Assembly (NCBI GenBank): GCA_900469625.1
Contig: UBXV01000017.1
Location: forward strand, 1 to 64,000
Direction: 5' to 3'
Length of the DNA: 64,000 bases
Source of the DNA: Hyphomicrobiales bacterium
GTDB taxonomy: Bacteria; Pseudomonadota; Alphaproteobacteria; Rhizobiales; Rhizobiaceae
Positions within the stretch are counted from its first letter, which is position 1, and every line of letters starts with the position of its first letter. The notes beneath the pieces were generated by a model. That model was not told where the DNA came from. It saw only the letters and a program-made list of their open reading frames with translations, and searched no databases. Positions 37,790 through 47,370 of the stretch are shown piece by piece. A program made the translations under genes and the position numbers.

Positions 37790-38566
37790 ATGAAGAAGCA
37801 GATTGCAGCGATGATGCTGGCCGTCATGGCGACGGCAACGTCGGCAGGTGCCGCCGACAAGATCAGGATCGGTACGGAAGGCGCCTATCCGCCCTTCAAC
37901 TTCGTCGATTCCGCCGGCAAAATCGGCGGCTTCGACGTCGATATCGGCCTGGCGCTTTGCGAACGGATGAAGGCCGAGTGCGAAGTCGTCGCGCAGGACT
38001 GGGACGGCATCATTCCCGGCCTGCTCGCCAAGAAATATGACCTCATCATCGCGTCGATGTTCATCACCGAGGAGCGCAAGAAGCAGGTCGCCTTCACCAA
38101 CCCCTATTATCTCGCAGCGATGACGCATGTGGCGCCGAAGGGCGCCGGCATCACCACGTTTACCAACGACGCGCTGAAGGGCAAGACGATCGGCGCCCAG
38201 TCCGGCACGACGCAGGCCGATTTCATCGCCGCGACCTATCCCGACGCGGACATCAAGCTCTACCCGACCCAGGATGAAGCCAATCTCGACATGGTCAACG
38301 GCCGCCTCGACCTGCAGGTCGGCGACATGCTGCCGCTGCTCGATTGGGTCACGAAGAACGACGACGGCAAGGCCTGCTGCGAAATCATCGGCGAGCCGAT
38401 CACCGACAAGAAGTTCGTCGGCGATGGCGTCGGCATTGCCGTGCGCCAGGACGACAACGACCTTCGAGAAAAGCTGAACAAGGCACTCGACGAAATCCGC
38501 GCCGATGGCACCTACAAGAAGATCAACGATAAGTACTTCTCGATCGACGTCTATACGATGAAGTAA
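37790..38566 (+). CDS. Periplasmic polar amino-acid-binding protein (ABC transporter)
   Basis: 258 residues, SBP family 3. Signal peptide MKKQIAAMMLAVMATATSAG, then IGTEGAYPPFNFVDSAGKIG and FDVDIGLALCERMKAECEVV, the lysine/arginine/ornithine-type pattern, with LIIASMFITEERKKQVAFTN. No permease or ATPase is adjacent. ATG 37790 opens the signal peptide and follows AAGGGG. Ligand probably a cationic or polar amino acid; orphan receptors of this type share permeases elsewhere. Confidence 0.88.
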   Translation: MKKQIAAMMLAVMATATSAGAADKIRIGTEGAYPPFNFVDSAGKIGGFDVDIGLALCERMKAECEVVAQDWDGIIPGLLAKKYDLIIASMFITEERKKQVAFTNPYYLAAMTHVAPKGAGITTFTNDALKGKTIGAQSGTTQADFIAATYPDADIKLYPTQDEANLDMVNGRLDLQVGDMLPLLDWVTKNDDGKACCEIIGEPITDKKFVGDGVGIAVRQDDNDLREKLNKALDEIRADGTYKKINDKYFSIDVYTMK

Positions 38567-38607
38567 CTCAAAGCCGTCGCGACCGGTCGCTGCCAGGGCG
38601 GCCGGGC

Positions 38608-39066
38608 CTACCCCCTCGGGCGCCAGACCAACAGGCGAAAATCATCGTCCCCCTGCTCGGCGGCCTCGATGAAGTCGCAGCGCTGGAAACAGGCGAGACT
38701 TGCCGCGTTGTCGATCTCGATGTGCGCGTGAAGCTCGGCATAGACGCTGCCCGGACCACTCAGGAAGGCAAGCAGACTGCGTGTGCCGTAACCGCGGCCG
38801 CGCAGATGCGGTGACACCGCCAACTCGATGTGACCGACACCTTCTTCATCGCGATCAACCTGGATTTCGGCAAACATCGCCTCACCGAAGCCAACGGCAG
38901 CCCAGCACCTAGCGTTATCGCTTCCCGTCACATGCGAAAACCAGTCGTCGGTGGGATAGGCGAGGAAACGTGCGATTTCGGCATCGGCGAACCAGGAGCG
39001 GTAGCGCTCAAGGTCTGCCTGCGTGAAGAGGCGGAAGGTGATTTCCAGTCCCGAACGATCTGCCAC
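38608..39066 (-). CDS. GNAT-family acetyltransferase
   Basis: 152 residues from GTG 39066. LEITFRLFTQADLERYRSWF at the start and the acetyl-CoA binding segment HIELAVSPHLRGRGYGTRSL (motif A, RGRGYG) are GNAT features, ending in ACFQRCDFIEAAEQ. Substrate unknown. Downstream of the other GNAT gene by 65 bases and in the same direction, so the two may be co-transcribed. Confidence 0.82.
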   Translation of the reverse strand: MADRSGLEITFRLFTQADLERYRSWFADAEIARFLAYPTDDWFSHVTGSDNARCWAAVGFGEAMFAEIQVDRDEEGVGHIELAVSPHLRGRGYGTRSLLAFLSGPGSVYAELHAHIEIDNAASLACFQRCDFIEAAEQGDDDFRLLVWRPRG

Positions 39067-39131
39067 CCTTTGCTCGCCCCTTTGCCGCTTGAAACGGCCG
39101 CGCTCCTGTCGGGCGCGGCCGCATTTGAAAG

Positions 39132-40193
39132 CTAGTCCGCCTGTGCCTGCCGCTGGCGGGCAACAAGCGTCTCGAACTGCGGGTCATCGGCCATCGATGC
39201 CAATGCCCAGTGGCCCTCGAGCCATTCGGCCTGACCGTCCCAGCCGTCTTCGACCAGCTTGCCGATGTTGGCGAGCACTCGCTCGCGCTCCCCGATCAGT
39301 GCCCAGGCGCCGGCCGCGTGGAAGCGATACCAGCCGATATGGGCGCTGGCGGCTTCCAGATGCGTCGCCCAATCCCTGCAGGTTTCCGGATCGAGATCGC
39401 CGACATTTTCAGCAGGCAGATTACCGCTATAGGCGAAGTGGCGATCGTTCTCGACCAGGCCAATCGCCTTAGCGATCGCGATCGAGCCCCTGTTGGACGC
39501 GTGCGAATGCCACTCGACCCCGACGATGCCGCGTTCTAGGCACTCGGTCAGCGCCGCTGCGGCCGCGACTTTCGCGAGACCGAGACGGCGAAAGCCAGGC
39601 TCGGTGCCAACGCCGAGCTCACATCTGCTACCCGTCACGCTGTCGCTCATGCAATGGCTGACGATCCTTTGCTGATGGAGCACGCAGAAGCCCACCCCTT
39701 TGTCGAAGAAGTCATCCCTCGACGGCCAGCTATCGATACCGTCCGTCACCACATCCAGATTTTCCGGGGCGGCAGAAAGCAGGGCCCGGTCGATGCGCGC
39801 CAGTTCGAACCCGTCCGGCAGGCCCGCGACCGCCACCGGCACGCGTCCCTCCGCCAGACCAAATCGGACGCGCGGATGCGGCCGTGCATACGGGTTGGAC
39901 CAGACGCGCGACAGATGTCCCGCCCAATGGTCTTGCGCAAACAGGTAGGCCCAGGCTGGAATTTCCCGTCTCAGGGCCGCAACGCATTTGGGCGATGCAA
40001 GCTCAGGCGAACCAGCGAGGTAGTAAGTTTCGCCGCTTGCAAGGAGCGCAACCGTCGGCTCGGTCATGCGATCGACCCAGATTTCGCCATCGAGGCAACC
40101 GGCCAAGACGGCGGCGACCTCCACGTGCTGGGCAGACAAGGTGTTCAGAAGCGGTTGAGCGACCGTATAGGCCTTTTGCTCGAGTTCATGCAT
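39132..40193 (-). CDS. GNAT-family acetyltransferase-like protein
   Basis: 353 residues. The middle carries a GNAT core (CELGVGTEPGFRRLGLAKVA near 190, then GIVGVEWHSHASNRGSIAIA and KAIGLVENDRHFAYSG). N-terminal ~130 residues are family-specific and the C-terminal ~70 residues (ASAHIGWYRFHAAGAWALIG) look like a helical repeat. ATG 40193. Substrate not predictable. Confidence 0.75.
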   Translation of the reverse strand: MHELEQKAYTVAQPLLNTLSAQHVEVAAVLAGCLDGEIWVDRMTEPTVALLASGETYYLAGSPELASPKCVAALRREIPAWAYLFAQDHWAGHLSRVWSNPYARPHPRVRFGLAEGRVPVAVAGLPDGFELARIDRALLSAAPENLDVVTDGIDSWPSRDDFFDKGVGFCVLHQQRIVSHCMSDSVTGSRCELGVGTEPGFRRLGLAKVAAAAALTECLERGIVGVEWHSHASNRGSIAIAKAIGLVENDRHFAYSGNLPAENVGDLDPETCRDWATHLEAASAHIGWYRFHAAGAWALIGERERVLANIGKLVEDGWDGQAEWLEGHWALASMADDPQFETLVARQRQAQAD

Positions 40194-40707
40194 GGTAATG
40201 CAATCCTGTAGAGGCAGCGGCTGATGGCGCTGCCGACAGTTGAGAGAGTTGGAACGAAGACATCGTTCCCCTTCGATCCGGCTTTGGCCTGCCGGCCCCC
40301 GACGTTGGAAACAGCCATCTTGTTACCTCTCTCTTTCCGTGCGTCCAGCTCGTACGTGATTGCACCCGACGCGAATAGCCACTTTAAAGTGTACACGCAA
40401 TATCGTGCGCGCGGCATTTCAGCGGGCTTCACCAAATCCGGAGCCCTGGCAAAAAAATTTCCACCCGCAGGCGGAAACACCAGCACGGACTAGGCGACGA
40501 TTGTCGAGACTTGGTGGAGTTTTGGACAACGAACAGAAAACCATCGCGGTCGATGGCGCCTGCCTTGCTTGGAATGGGCCATAGCGCAACGGGCCGGAAT
40601 GACCCGGTTCGCTCGCACGGACCGGCCGCGGGAAGTTGAGCGCGGGTACCACGCGCCAAGGCCGCCAATAGCAACTTGGCTATTGGCGGCCTTGGCGGAT
40701 CATCTTG
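40194..40707. other. 514-base intergenic region with strong terminal hairpin
   Basis: Apart from the 19-bp hairpin at 40654-40697 I see no gene, RNA or repeat. Open frames here are short and lack ribosome sites. The left part should hold the promoter of the GNAT pair. Confidence 0.5.
40654..40697 (-). terminator. Perfect 19-bp hairpin after the aminosugar operon
   Basis: Stem 40654-40672 pairs exactly with 40679-40697 around a 6-base loop. It begins 10 bases after the stop of the CgeB-like glycosyltransferase gene in the minus direction. No T-run follows, but the length and GC content support termination. Confidence 0.75.
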
Positions 40708-42348
40708 CTAAACTGCGATTGCCTTGGCCGAATTGATCCCGGCAAGGCCGTCAGCCAGAACGCGGATCATCGCCGCCTGATCAGGCAGGCCGCAGCCGTC
40801 CAGCACCCGTTCCATCAGCGCCAGCCATTGCGGGAAATCTTCCTGACCGAACCAATGAACGGACAGGCAGTCGCCGGGCATCGGGCCTTCCAATCCGGCC
40901 TTCGCGAAATCGATGCACTGCACCGGTCCCGAGATCAGCCACAGGACGCGACGGATGCTGACATGAGGCACGGCTTGCGCCTGTCCCATCATCATCTCGC
41001 GTAGATCCCCGTCGTTCAAGAGCGCCGACAGCAGCAGGAGCCACGCAATCTCGCACGGGTCCAGCCGGCCCATGTTCGGGTTGAGGCGGCCCTGCGCGTT
41101 GCCTCTTCGGGTGAAGAGCACGATCGCCTCCTCGAGCTGTCCCCGAAGCATCGCCAGCATTCCAAGCATGAACGGCGGTTCGGCGATATGCCCGATCCAC
41201 TGGCACGCATCATTGAGCGCGGCTTGCGTCGGCCCCAGATCGTCGCCCGCCAGGATGGCGTCACGGGCATCGCGCAGGATGGCGGACATCGGGTTGTCGT
41301 GAAGCACGAAATTGTCGATTGCGGGCGTATCCGGCCTGGCCGGCACGTTGCGGAACCGTCCGAACTGCTTTGTCTGCTGCGTCATCTCACCCGGCTTGAG
41401 CGCCATGCGGCACTCATACCAGTCGAGCAGATACGTCCATTGCTCGCGGGTGAAATTGTCCTGTATCAGCCGGTAGCCATTCTTCTTGATGCGGTTGTAG
41501 ACGTCGGGCTTGGCCGATACCGCGATCATCTTGGCGTAGAGTTCCTCGCCGCTGCCCAGAATGCAGTTCTCGAGATCGACGAAGCCGTACCTCTTGACCA
41601 CCTCTGAGTCGGGCGCAACCAGGATCGCGCCGGCAGCCGGTATCTCCAGGTGCTTTCGCACCACATAGTCCAGCCGGGTGGTATCGGCGATCGAGAAATA
41701 GCTCTGCGATATCAGCCGCGCATATTTTTCGTCGCGAACCTCGAAAGGTGCCGGCGTGCCGGACTGGTATCCCGGATGCGTATAGACCAGCGTCGGCAGG
41801 AAATGCTGTATCTCCTGCGTGATCTTGGCGCGCCAGGGGTAGAAGGCGGGAAACAGGTGACCGCTGAAGATCGTGACGGGGATCGTCTTTTCGACGGCGT
41901 AGTCCCTGAAGATCTTGCGATCGACGAACAGCGGCAGGAGATGGCAGGTAAAACGCTCCAGCTCGGGCATATGCTGCAAATGCTCGATGCCGCAGAATAT
42001 GGTCTCGATACCATAGGTTTCCAGCATGCCGAAAAGAAGTGGCCGCATGGGATCATGCGGGTCACAATTGAGGTAAAGGACCCTCGGAATTTCCGGGAAT
42101 GCATCGATGTTGGCGATATTGAGCCGTTGCGGCCGCACCCAGTGAACAGCGTCGAAGACGACGAAATCGGGCTTCAGCTTTTCGCAGACCTGCTCGAAGT
42201 CGAAATCCTGATCGATCGTGTCGACATGGCAATGTAATGCCAGCGCATCCACCCACTCGTTGGAGATTCTCCGCAGCAGCGGGCCAGCGTCCGGGTTCAG
42301 CGTCGGCCGGACACACAGGACCCGACGACGGGGCGCTTTACCGGCCAT
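40708..42348 (-). CDS. CgeB-like glycosyltransferase
   Basis: About 546 residues from ATG 42348, which overlaps the aminotransferase gene by 11 bases; an upstream in-frame start at 42384 is less likely. The central domain resembles the CgeB/Glyco_trans_1_2 type: ISQSYFSIADTTRLDYVVRK then HLEIPAAGAILVAP and KRYGFVDLENCILGSGEEL, where the last is the usual sugar-nucleotide-binding end. A C-terminal ~180-residue region (after residue 370) is unlike the family and may be a helical scaffold. It is the last gene of an operon with a Gfo/Idh oxidoreductase and a DegT aminotransferase, so it probably transfers the sugar they build (inference). Confidence 0.8.
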   Translation of the reverse strand: MAGKAPRRRVLCVRPTLNPDAGPLLRRISNEWVDALALHCHVDTIDQDFDFEQVCEKLKPDFVVFDAVHWVRPQRLNIANIDAFPEIPRVLYLNCDPHDPMRPLLFGMLETYGIETIFCGIEHLQHMPELERFTCHLLPLFVDRKIFRDYAVEKTIPVTIFSGHLFPAFYPWRAKITQEIQHFLPTLVYTHPGYQSGTPAPFEVRDEKYARLISQSYFSIADTTRLDYVVRKHLEIPAAGAILVAPDSEVVKRYGFVDLENCILGSGEELYAKMIAVSAKPDVYNRIKKNGYRLIQDNFTREQWTYLLDWYECRMALKPGEMTQQTKQFGRFRNVPARPDTPAIDNFVLHDNPMSAILRDARDAILAGDDLGPTQAALNDACQWIGHIAEPPFMLGMLAMLRGQLEEAIVLFTRRGNAQGRLNPNMGRLDPCEIAWLLLLSALLNDGDLREMMMGQAQAVPHVSIRRVLWLISGPVQCIDFAKAGLEGPMPGDCLSVHWFGQEDFPQWLALMERVLDGCGLPDQAAMIRVLADGLAGINSAKAIAV

Positions 42349-43468
42349 TGTCTTCACCTCGCTCGAAGAAGCTCGTGACTGCACCGATGACCCGATCCTG
42401 CTGGTCCGGCGTCATACCGGCGAACATCGGCAGCGACAGGGCCGTGCCGGCATAGTCTTCGGCAACGGGGAAATGGTCCTCTCCCGAGGCCATATGGGCG
42501 AAGCATGGCTGCTTGTGCAGCGGGATGGGATAATGCAGCCCCGTCTGGATGCCATGCCCCTCGAGATAGGCCTTCAGCGCGTCGCGCTGCGGCGTGCGCA
42601 CGACATAGAGATGGAACACGTGGTCGCCGTGGACCACCTCCGGCAGCTTCAGCGGAAGCCCGGCAAGTCCCTCGGCATAGCGCGAGGCGATCTCGCGGCG
42701 CTGGTTCGTCCAATCGTCGAGATGTCCAAGCTTGTGGCCGAGCACCAGCGCCTGAATGCCATCCATGCGGTAGTTATAGCCGATCATCTGATGGACGTAG
42801 CGCTGTGCCTGGCCATGCTCGCGCAGGGCACGCATCGCATCCGCGCTGCGGTCGTCGTTGGTCACGACCAGTCCGCCCTCGCCGGCAGCGCCGAGATTCT
42901 TTCCGGGATAAAAGCTGAAGCAGCCGAAATCGCCAAGCGAACCCAGCGCCTGTCCGTCGTAACGGGCGCCGATCGCCTGCGCCACGTCCTCGATAACCAG
43001 CAGCTTGTGACGCCGGGCAAAGTCGAGAACCGCCGCCATATCGGCCGGCTGGCCATAGAGGTGGACGGGGATGATCGCTTTCACCTTTTCGTCGAGCTTG
43101 CACTCGGCATCGCGCACATCAATCGTGCCGGCACCCGCCTCGACATCGCAGAACACCGGGATGGCGCCGGCATAGATCAGCCCCCAGACCGTGCCGATGA
43201 AGGTGTGAGTCGGAACCAGGACCTTGTCGCCCGGAACAATACCGGCTGCGATCACGGCGACGTGCAAGGCGGCGCTGCCGCTGCTGACGGCAACGGCGTG
43301 CTTGACGCCGAGATAGTCCGCAATCCGTTGTTCGAAGTCCTTGGCCCAGGGGCCGAGGCAAAAGGCGCTTGCTTCGAACAGGCGCTCCATGTCCGGCATG
43401 ACGCTGCTGCGAATCTGGTTCCACTGTATCGACAGGTCCACGAAGGGCACTGTGGAATGCGCGTTCAT
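42338..43468 (-). CDS. DegT/DnrJ/EryC1/StrS-family sugar aminotransferase
   Basis: 376 residues, PLP enzyme. VPFVDLSIQWNQIRSSVMPD at the start, AVSSGSAALHVAVIAAG, VPTHTFIGTVWGLIYAGAIP, LVIEDVAQAIGARY and the PLP-lysine motif FSFYPGKNLGAAGEGG near residue 185 are all standard. These enzymes transaminate keto-sugars linked to nucleotides, at C3 or C4. It follows the Gfo/Idh gene by 109 bases. Together the pair suits oxidation then transamination of a nucleotide sugar. Confidence 0.94.
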   Translation of the reverse strand: MNAHSTVPFVDLSIQWNQIRSSVMPDMERLFEASAFCLGPWAKDFEQRIADYLGVKHAVAVSSGSAALHVAVIAAGIVPGDKVLVPTHTFIGTVWGLIYAGAIPVFCDVEAGAGTIDVRDAECKLDEKVKAIIPVHLYGQPADMAAVLDFARRHKLLVIEDVAQAIGARYDGQALGSLGDFGCFSFYPGKNLGAAGEGGLVVTNDDRSADAMRALREHGQAQRYVHQMIGYNYRMDGIQALVLGHKLGHLDDWTNQRREIASRYAEGLAGLPLKLPEVVHGDHVFHLYVVRTPQRDALKAYLEGHGIQTGLHYPIPLHKQPCFAHMASGEDHFPVAEDYAGTALSLPMFAGMTPDQQDRVIGAVTSFFERGEDNGR

Positions 43469-43577
43469 CTAGGTCTCTTTCCGTTGCACTCGACCACCAA
43501 CCCCATCCGCAATGGCTGGGAAAGCGATCGACGCTGATACATCTTGTTTCTGTGGAGGGCGCCGGATCGGCCGGACC

Positions 43578-44621
43578 TCATTCCGCGGCAATGACACTTG
43601 CCTGCTGCGCCGCCAGTCCGTTGCGAACACGCAGCAGGCTGAAGTCCAGCTTCGCCTGCGCCTGCTCGAGGGTGCGAACGACCCGAAGCCCGAGATGCCC
43701 GTCCGTCTTGCATCGCTCCTGTCCCAGCATCACCCGGCGGAAGTGCTCAAGCACATCGACCAGCGGCTCGGATCCGGCAAGCCGCGGCGAATGCACCGAA
43801 CCGATGCGATAGCTCGGCAGGATCATGTGGCGCTCCTGCTCCGACTGGAAGGTGATGCCCGAATCGTAGACCTTGAGCGGCTCTTCGCGATTGAGGTCGT
43901 CCCAGACGGCCATTTGCGCGCTACCGCCGACGGCGATGCGACGGACCTTCACCGGGGACATCCAGCTCAGATTGAGATGCGCAACCATGGATCCGGGGTA
44001 GTGGAACGTCAGGTAGGCGATGTCAGGCGAGGTCGGATTGACGTGGCAATAGCCGCTCGCCTCGATCTCCACCGGCTCATGCTTGAACAGATAATCGATG
44101 ATCGACAGATCGTGCGGCGCCAGATCCCACAGGACATTCACGTCGGGCTGAAACAGGCCAAGATTGACGCGCTGCGAATCGAAGTAGGAGATGCGCCCAA
44201 GCGCCTCAGTGTGCACGAGCTCGGCCAGCTTCATGACAGCTGGATGGAAGAGGAACGTGTGATCCACCATCAGCGTCAGACCACGAGCGGCAGCCCTTGA
44301 AACCAGATCGGCGGCTTCGTCGCTCGAACTGCACATCGGCTTTTCGACCATCACATGCTTGCCGGCGTCGAGTGCTGCCCGCGCAAGATCGTAGTGCGAG
44401 GCAACCGGTGTCGCGATGACAACCGCGTCGATATCGCTGTCGGCCATGACGGGCGCCGCATCGGGATAGACTTTGACGCTCGGGTGCGATGCCGCCAGCT
44501 TTTCCTGCAGGCCAGGCGCTGGGTCAACGACAGCGGCCAGCTGAAGGCCGGGGTTGTTGGAGATAACCCGAAACAGGTTCCGCCCCCAATATCCCATTCC
44601 AAACAATGCGACTTTGATCAT
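43578..44621 (-). CDS. Gfo/Idh/MocA-family NAD(P)-dependent sugar oxidoreductase
   Basis: 347 residues. Rossmann motif ALFGMGYWGRN at the N-terminus, VVIATPVASHYDLARAALD then HVMVEKPMCSSSDEA (the EKP motif), LMVDHTFLFHPAVMKLAELV. These match enzymes such as WbpB/WlbA that oxidise nucleotide sugars at C3. ATG 44621 gives the family N-terminus; an ATG 12 bases upstream (44633) is also possible. Divergent from the acyltransferase arm across 355 bases, first gene of its operon. Confidence 0.9.
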   Translation of the reverse strand: MIKVALFGMGYWGRNLFRVISNNPGLQLAAVVDPAPGLQEKLAASHPSVKVYPDAAPVMADSDIDAVVIATPVASHYDLARAALDAGKHVMVEKPMCSSSDEAADLVSRAAARGLTLMVDHTFLFHPAVMKLAELVHTEALGRISYFDSQRVNLGLFQPDVNVLWDLAPHDLSIIDYLFKHEPVEIEASGYCHVNPTSPDIAYLTFHYPGSMVAHLNLSWMSPVKVRRIAVGGSAQMAVWDDLNREEPLKVYDSGITFQSEQERHMILPSYRIGSVHSPRLAGSEPLVDVLEHFRRVMLGQERCKTDGHLGLRVVRTLEQAQAKLDFSLLRVRNGLAAQQASVIAAE

Positions 44622-44976
44622 ATTCCCGTCCATCAAGAAAACCGTTCGGGACAAGCTGGACCACAAAGCTTGTCCCGGCCTGAACGCGGCTGATTTCGCA
44701 TTTGATGTTCGCTGGCCGAATACTGATCGAAGGAAAGCCTGGCAAAAGATTGCGCCAATACAACACGATCGCGGCAGACCTCGAAAAGCAATTGTCGTTG
44801 CTGCCGCAAGACTATGGATTCACGAGCAATACTCCGTACTGGAAACATTTCGGGGAACGTTGCAAGGGGCGCGGCTGACGAGGAAATTCTGTCCGCGCCT
44901 ATTGGATTTCACCACCGACCGACGCCGCGTGCCAAGCGCCAAGGTCTGCGAAAACTCTACAGCGGCGAAACTGCGC
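44622..44976. other. 355-base divergent promoter region of the aminosugar cluster
   Basis: It separates the two arms of the cluster. The only clear structure is the 11-bp inverted repeat at 44647-44677. No gene recognised; the plus-strand frame that runs through it into the acyltransferase has no better start than ATG 44977. Confidence 0.5.
44647..44677. promoter_or_regulatory. Perfect 11-bp inverted repeat before the Gfo/Idh gene
   Basis: CGGGACAAGCT (44647-44657) and AGCTTGTCCCG (44667-44677) flank a 9-base spacer, 26 bases upstream of ATG 44621. Outer GTTC and GAAC bases extend the symmetry. It could be a repressor operator or a leader hairpin. Confidence 0.5.
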
Positions 44977-45978
44977 ATGGTTCATCACATCACCTCCTAT
45001 GACGACCGCTTCAGGGAAGCCTGGGACGGATTCGTGCCGACGACGCAATCCGGCACGGTCATGCACAGCCGGCGATTCCTCGAATATCATGGCGAACGCT
45101 TCAAGGACGAAAGCCTGTGTGTCTGGAGCGATCCCGGCGTTCGGCTGAAGGCAGCCATTCCACTGGCGCGCGTACCAAACACCACCGATGTCGTAGCCTC
45201 CCATCCGGGAAGCACCTTCGGAGGCATGATCGCCAACGTGATCGACCCTTCGGAGCGGGCCGAGATTTTCGCAGAAGTCGCCGCGACGCTGCTTGAACGA
45301 GGGTATCGCAAGCTCATCTACAAGTCTGTGCCGGCGATCTTCGGACAGCAGTTCGACGAGAGCGATCTGCGGTTGTTCTTAAGAGCTGGCACCGTGCGTC
45401 GCGCCGATCTCTGGTGTTTCATCCGGATCGACCGGGCCTACGCATTCTCCGCCAAAAGGCGCGCCTCGATCAAAGCCGCCGAGCGCAAGGGCGTGCAGCT
45501 GCGCCAAGCCCGACACGAAGCGGATTGGGTCGCCTTCCACACGCTGCTGTCCAGTAACCTGCAGGATCGGCATTCGACCGTGCCGGTCCACAGCCTCACC
45601 GAAATGCTCGACCTGCGACGTCGCCTCGAGGGCGAAAACCAGCTCTGGCTCGCATACGGGCCCAATGACGAGATTCTCGCCGGGACATGGTGCTTCGCCT
45701 ACAATACCGAAACGCTGCACACCCAGTACATCGCCTCCAATCCGCGCGGACGCGAGCTTGGGGCCGTGGACTACCTGCTGGCCGGCGTGATCGACGCGAC
45801 AGCCGCCAGCAGCTTCAAGGTTATGTCGTTCGGTATCAATACCCTGTCGGACGGATATGCGATCAACACAAATCTGCTGAAGCAGAAACTGCGTTTCGGC
45901 TCGGGCGTCGCTGTGCACTGGCATTTCGACGTCGATCTGGAGCAGCTGGCAAATTTGGATGCAGGTTTTGCACGATGA
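44977..45978 (+). CDS. FemAB/GNAT-like acyltransferase
   Basis: 333 residues. The layout of N- and C-terminal acyl-CoA/aminoacyl transferase halves resembles the BioF2-like/FemAB-related GNAT group: GSTFGGMIANVIDPSERAEI near residue 80, RYRKLIYKSVP-type segment near 105, AKRRASIKAAERKGVQLRQA near 165 (basic CoA-facing helix) and GENQLWLAYGPNDEILAGTW near 220, ending in MSFGINTLSDGYAINTNLLK. Similar proteins N-acylate sugar amines, which fits an adjacent sugar aminotransferase (inference). ATG 44977 is the only start that lies after the promoter region. Confidence 0.7.
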   Translation: MVHHITSYDDRFREAWDGFVPTTQSGTVMHSRRFLEYHGERFKDESLCVWSDPGVRLKAAIPLARVPNTTDVVASHPGSTFGGMIANVIDPSERAEIFAEVAATLLERGYRKLIYKSVPAIFGQQFDESDLRLFLRAGTVRRADLWCFIRIDRAYAFSAKRRASIKAAERKGVQLRQARHEADWVAFHTLLSSNLQDRHSTVPVHSLTEMLDLRRRLEGENQLWLAYGPNDEILAGTWCFAYNTETLHTQYIASNPRGRELGAVDYLLAGVIDATAASSFKVMSFGINTLSDGYAINTNLLKQKLRFGSGVAVHWHFDVDLEQLANLDAGFAR

Positions 45979-45999
45979 CAATGTGGCTCAGGATCGGGG

Positions 46000-47370
46000 A
46001 TGCATGAGATGACTGAACTCGTTGTGATTGGAGCCGGCGTCGCGGGGCTCGTGTGCGCAGCGCTTGCAAGGGCGCAAGGCGCGTCGGTAACCGTGATTGA
46101 GGCCGGCGCTTCGGCGGGCGGGCTCTGGAAGTCGACCGCCGTCGAGCTTGGCCGGCGGTCGCATCATCTCGACGCCGGCCTGCGGCTCCCGGTTCTTTCG
46201 GGTACGAAATCGATCGACGATGCGATCTTCCACCGCCCCGATTTCCGCTTTTCCTGGGTCTATTATGACGGCTGGCCACGCGAAAGCGCCATAACCGCCG
46301 ACAGATTCAACGCGGAAAGCTCGTGTCTCGACACAACCGTCCTCGGGGCGAAGCTCAGTGTCGCGCTCGACGAGATCCGCGCGACGCGGCCGGTCGAAGG
46401 TGCCGAAAATGCCGAAGACTACAGCCTGAACTGGTTCGGGCCGACCTTGACGAACAGCCTCGTTCGCGACGCGGTGCTCGGGCTCTTCGAAACGGACCTG
46501 TCTGAGCTCGCGCCGAACGCCGTCAAATGGTTCCTGCCACGCCGCATGATTGCCGGGGATCATCAGGCAACCGCGCGACTGCTCGACGACGACGCGCTCG
46601 CCGGTCGCATCGCGCATGCCCGGTACTGCGACTTGCCCAAAAACGCTGCCCGGCAGTTCCTGCGTCCGCAGAGCGGTGGCATTTCCACCTGGATCAACGC
46701 CCTGCAGCAGAGCCTCGCAGCAGACGGCGTGACGTTCCTGTTCAACGACGCGGTGCAGGACATTGATCGCGCGCCGGTCACGCAGCGCGTGGAGCGCATC
46801 GTCCTGCGCTCCGGCAACGTCATCCGCCCGGCCGGCGTGATCAGCACGATCGCGCCCGCGCTCGTCGCCCGCGCCATGGGCGTCTCCCCCGGAGCACTGC
46901 CGCGGTTCCGCCATCTGCAGATCTCCCAGGTACTCGTGGATCGGCCTGTCAGCCATCAGGCGGAATATGCGCTCAACTTCAACCGCCACCCGGCATTCTT
47001 CCGCGCCATCTTCCACGACAACATCGGTGATACCGAGGCCGGCAGCCACATCATCACCTTCGAACACCTCGTCGACGAACTCTTGCCCGCAGACCTTGCG
47101 CGTGCAGCGCTCGATGAATGCAGGCGCTGCGGCATCATTGATCCAAACGCCACCGTTCTCGGCAGCCACAGCGATCTCTATCGCAACATTATTCCGGTCC
47201 CCACCGTGGACTACGGCAAGGCGACCGCACAGTTGAAGGGCGATACGCTCGACCGCGTCCCCAATCTGCGCTTTGTCGGCCGCTCCGCAGGCACACCGTT
47301 CCTCGACGGAATTATCCAGGAAGCCGCATTGGCAATCAAAACAACGATCGGAGCCGAAGACTATGCCTGA
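46000..47370 (+). CDS. FAD-dependent oxidoreductase (amine-oxidase/protoporphyrinogen-oxidase-like fold)
   Basis: 456 residues. N-terminal dinucleotide motif ELVVIGAGVAGLVCAALARA with VIEAGASAGGLWKS, and C-terminal FAD motif NLRFVGRSAGTPFLDGIIQE. The middle (NWFGPTLTNSLVRDAVLGLF) resembles UDP-galactopyranose-mutase/PPO-like proteins only loosely. It begins 21 bases after the acyltransferase and overlaps the methyltransferase gene by 8 bases. Function in the sugar cluster is inferred: sugar oxidation or isomerisation. Confidence 0.8.
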   Translation: MHEMTELVVIGAGVAGLVCAALARAQGASVTVIEAGASAGGLWKSTAVELGRRSHHLDAGLRLPVLSGTKSIDDAIFHRPDFRFSWVYYDGWPRESAITADRFNAESSCLDTTVLGAKLSVALDEIRATRPVEGAENAEDYSLNWFGPTLTNSLVRDAVLGLFETDLSELAPNAVKWFLPRRMIAGDHQATARLLDDDALAGRIAHARYCDLPKNAARQFLRPQSGGISTWINALQQSLAADGVTFLFNDAVQDIDRAPVTQRVERIVLRSGNVIRPAGVISTIAPALVARAMGVSPGALPRFRHLQISQVLVDRPVSHQAEYALNFNRHPAFFRAIFHDNIGDTEAGSHIITFEHLVDELLPADLARAALDECRRCGIIDPNATVLGSHSDLYRNIIPVPTVDYGKATAQLKGDTLDRVPNLRFVGRSAGTPFLDGIIQEAALAIKTTIGAEDYA

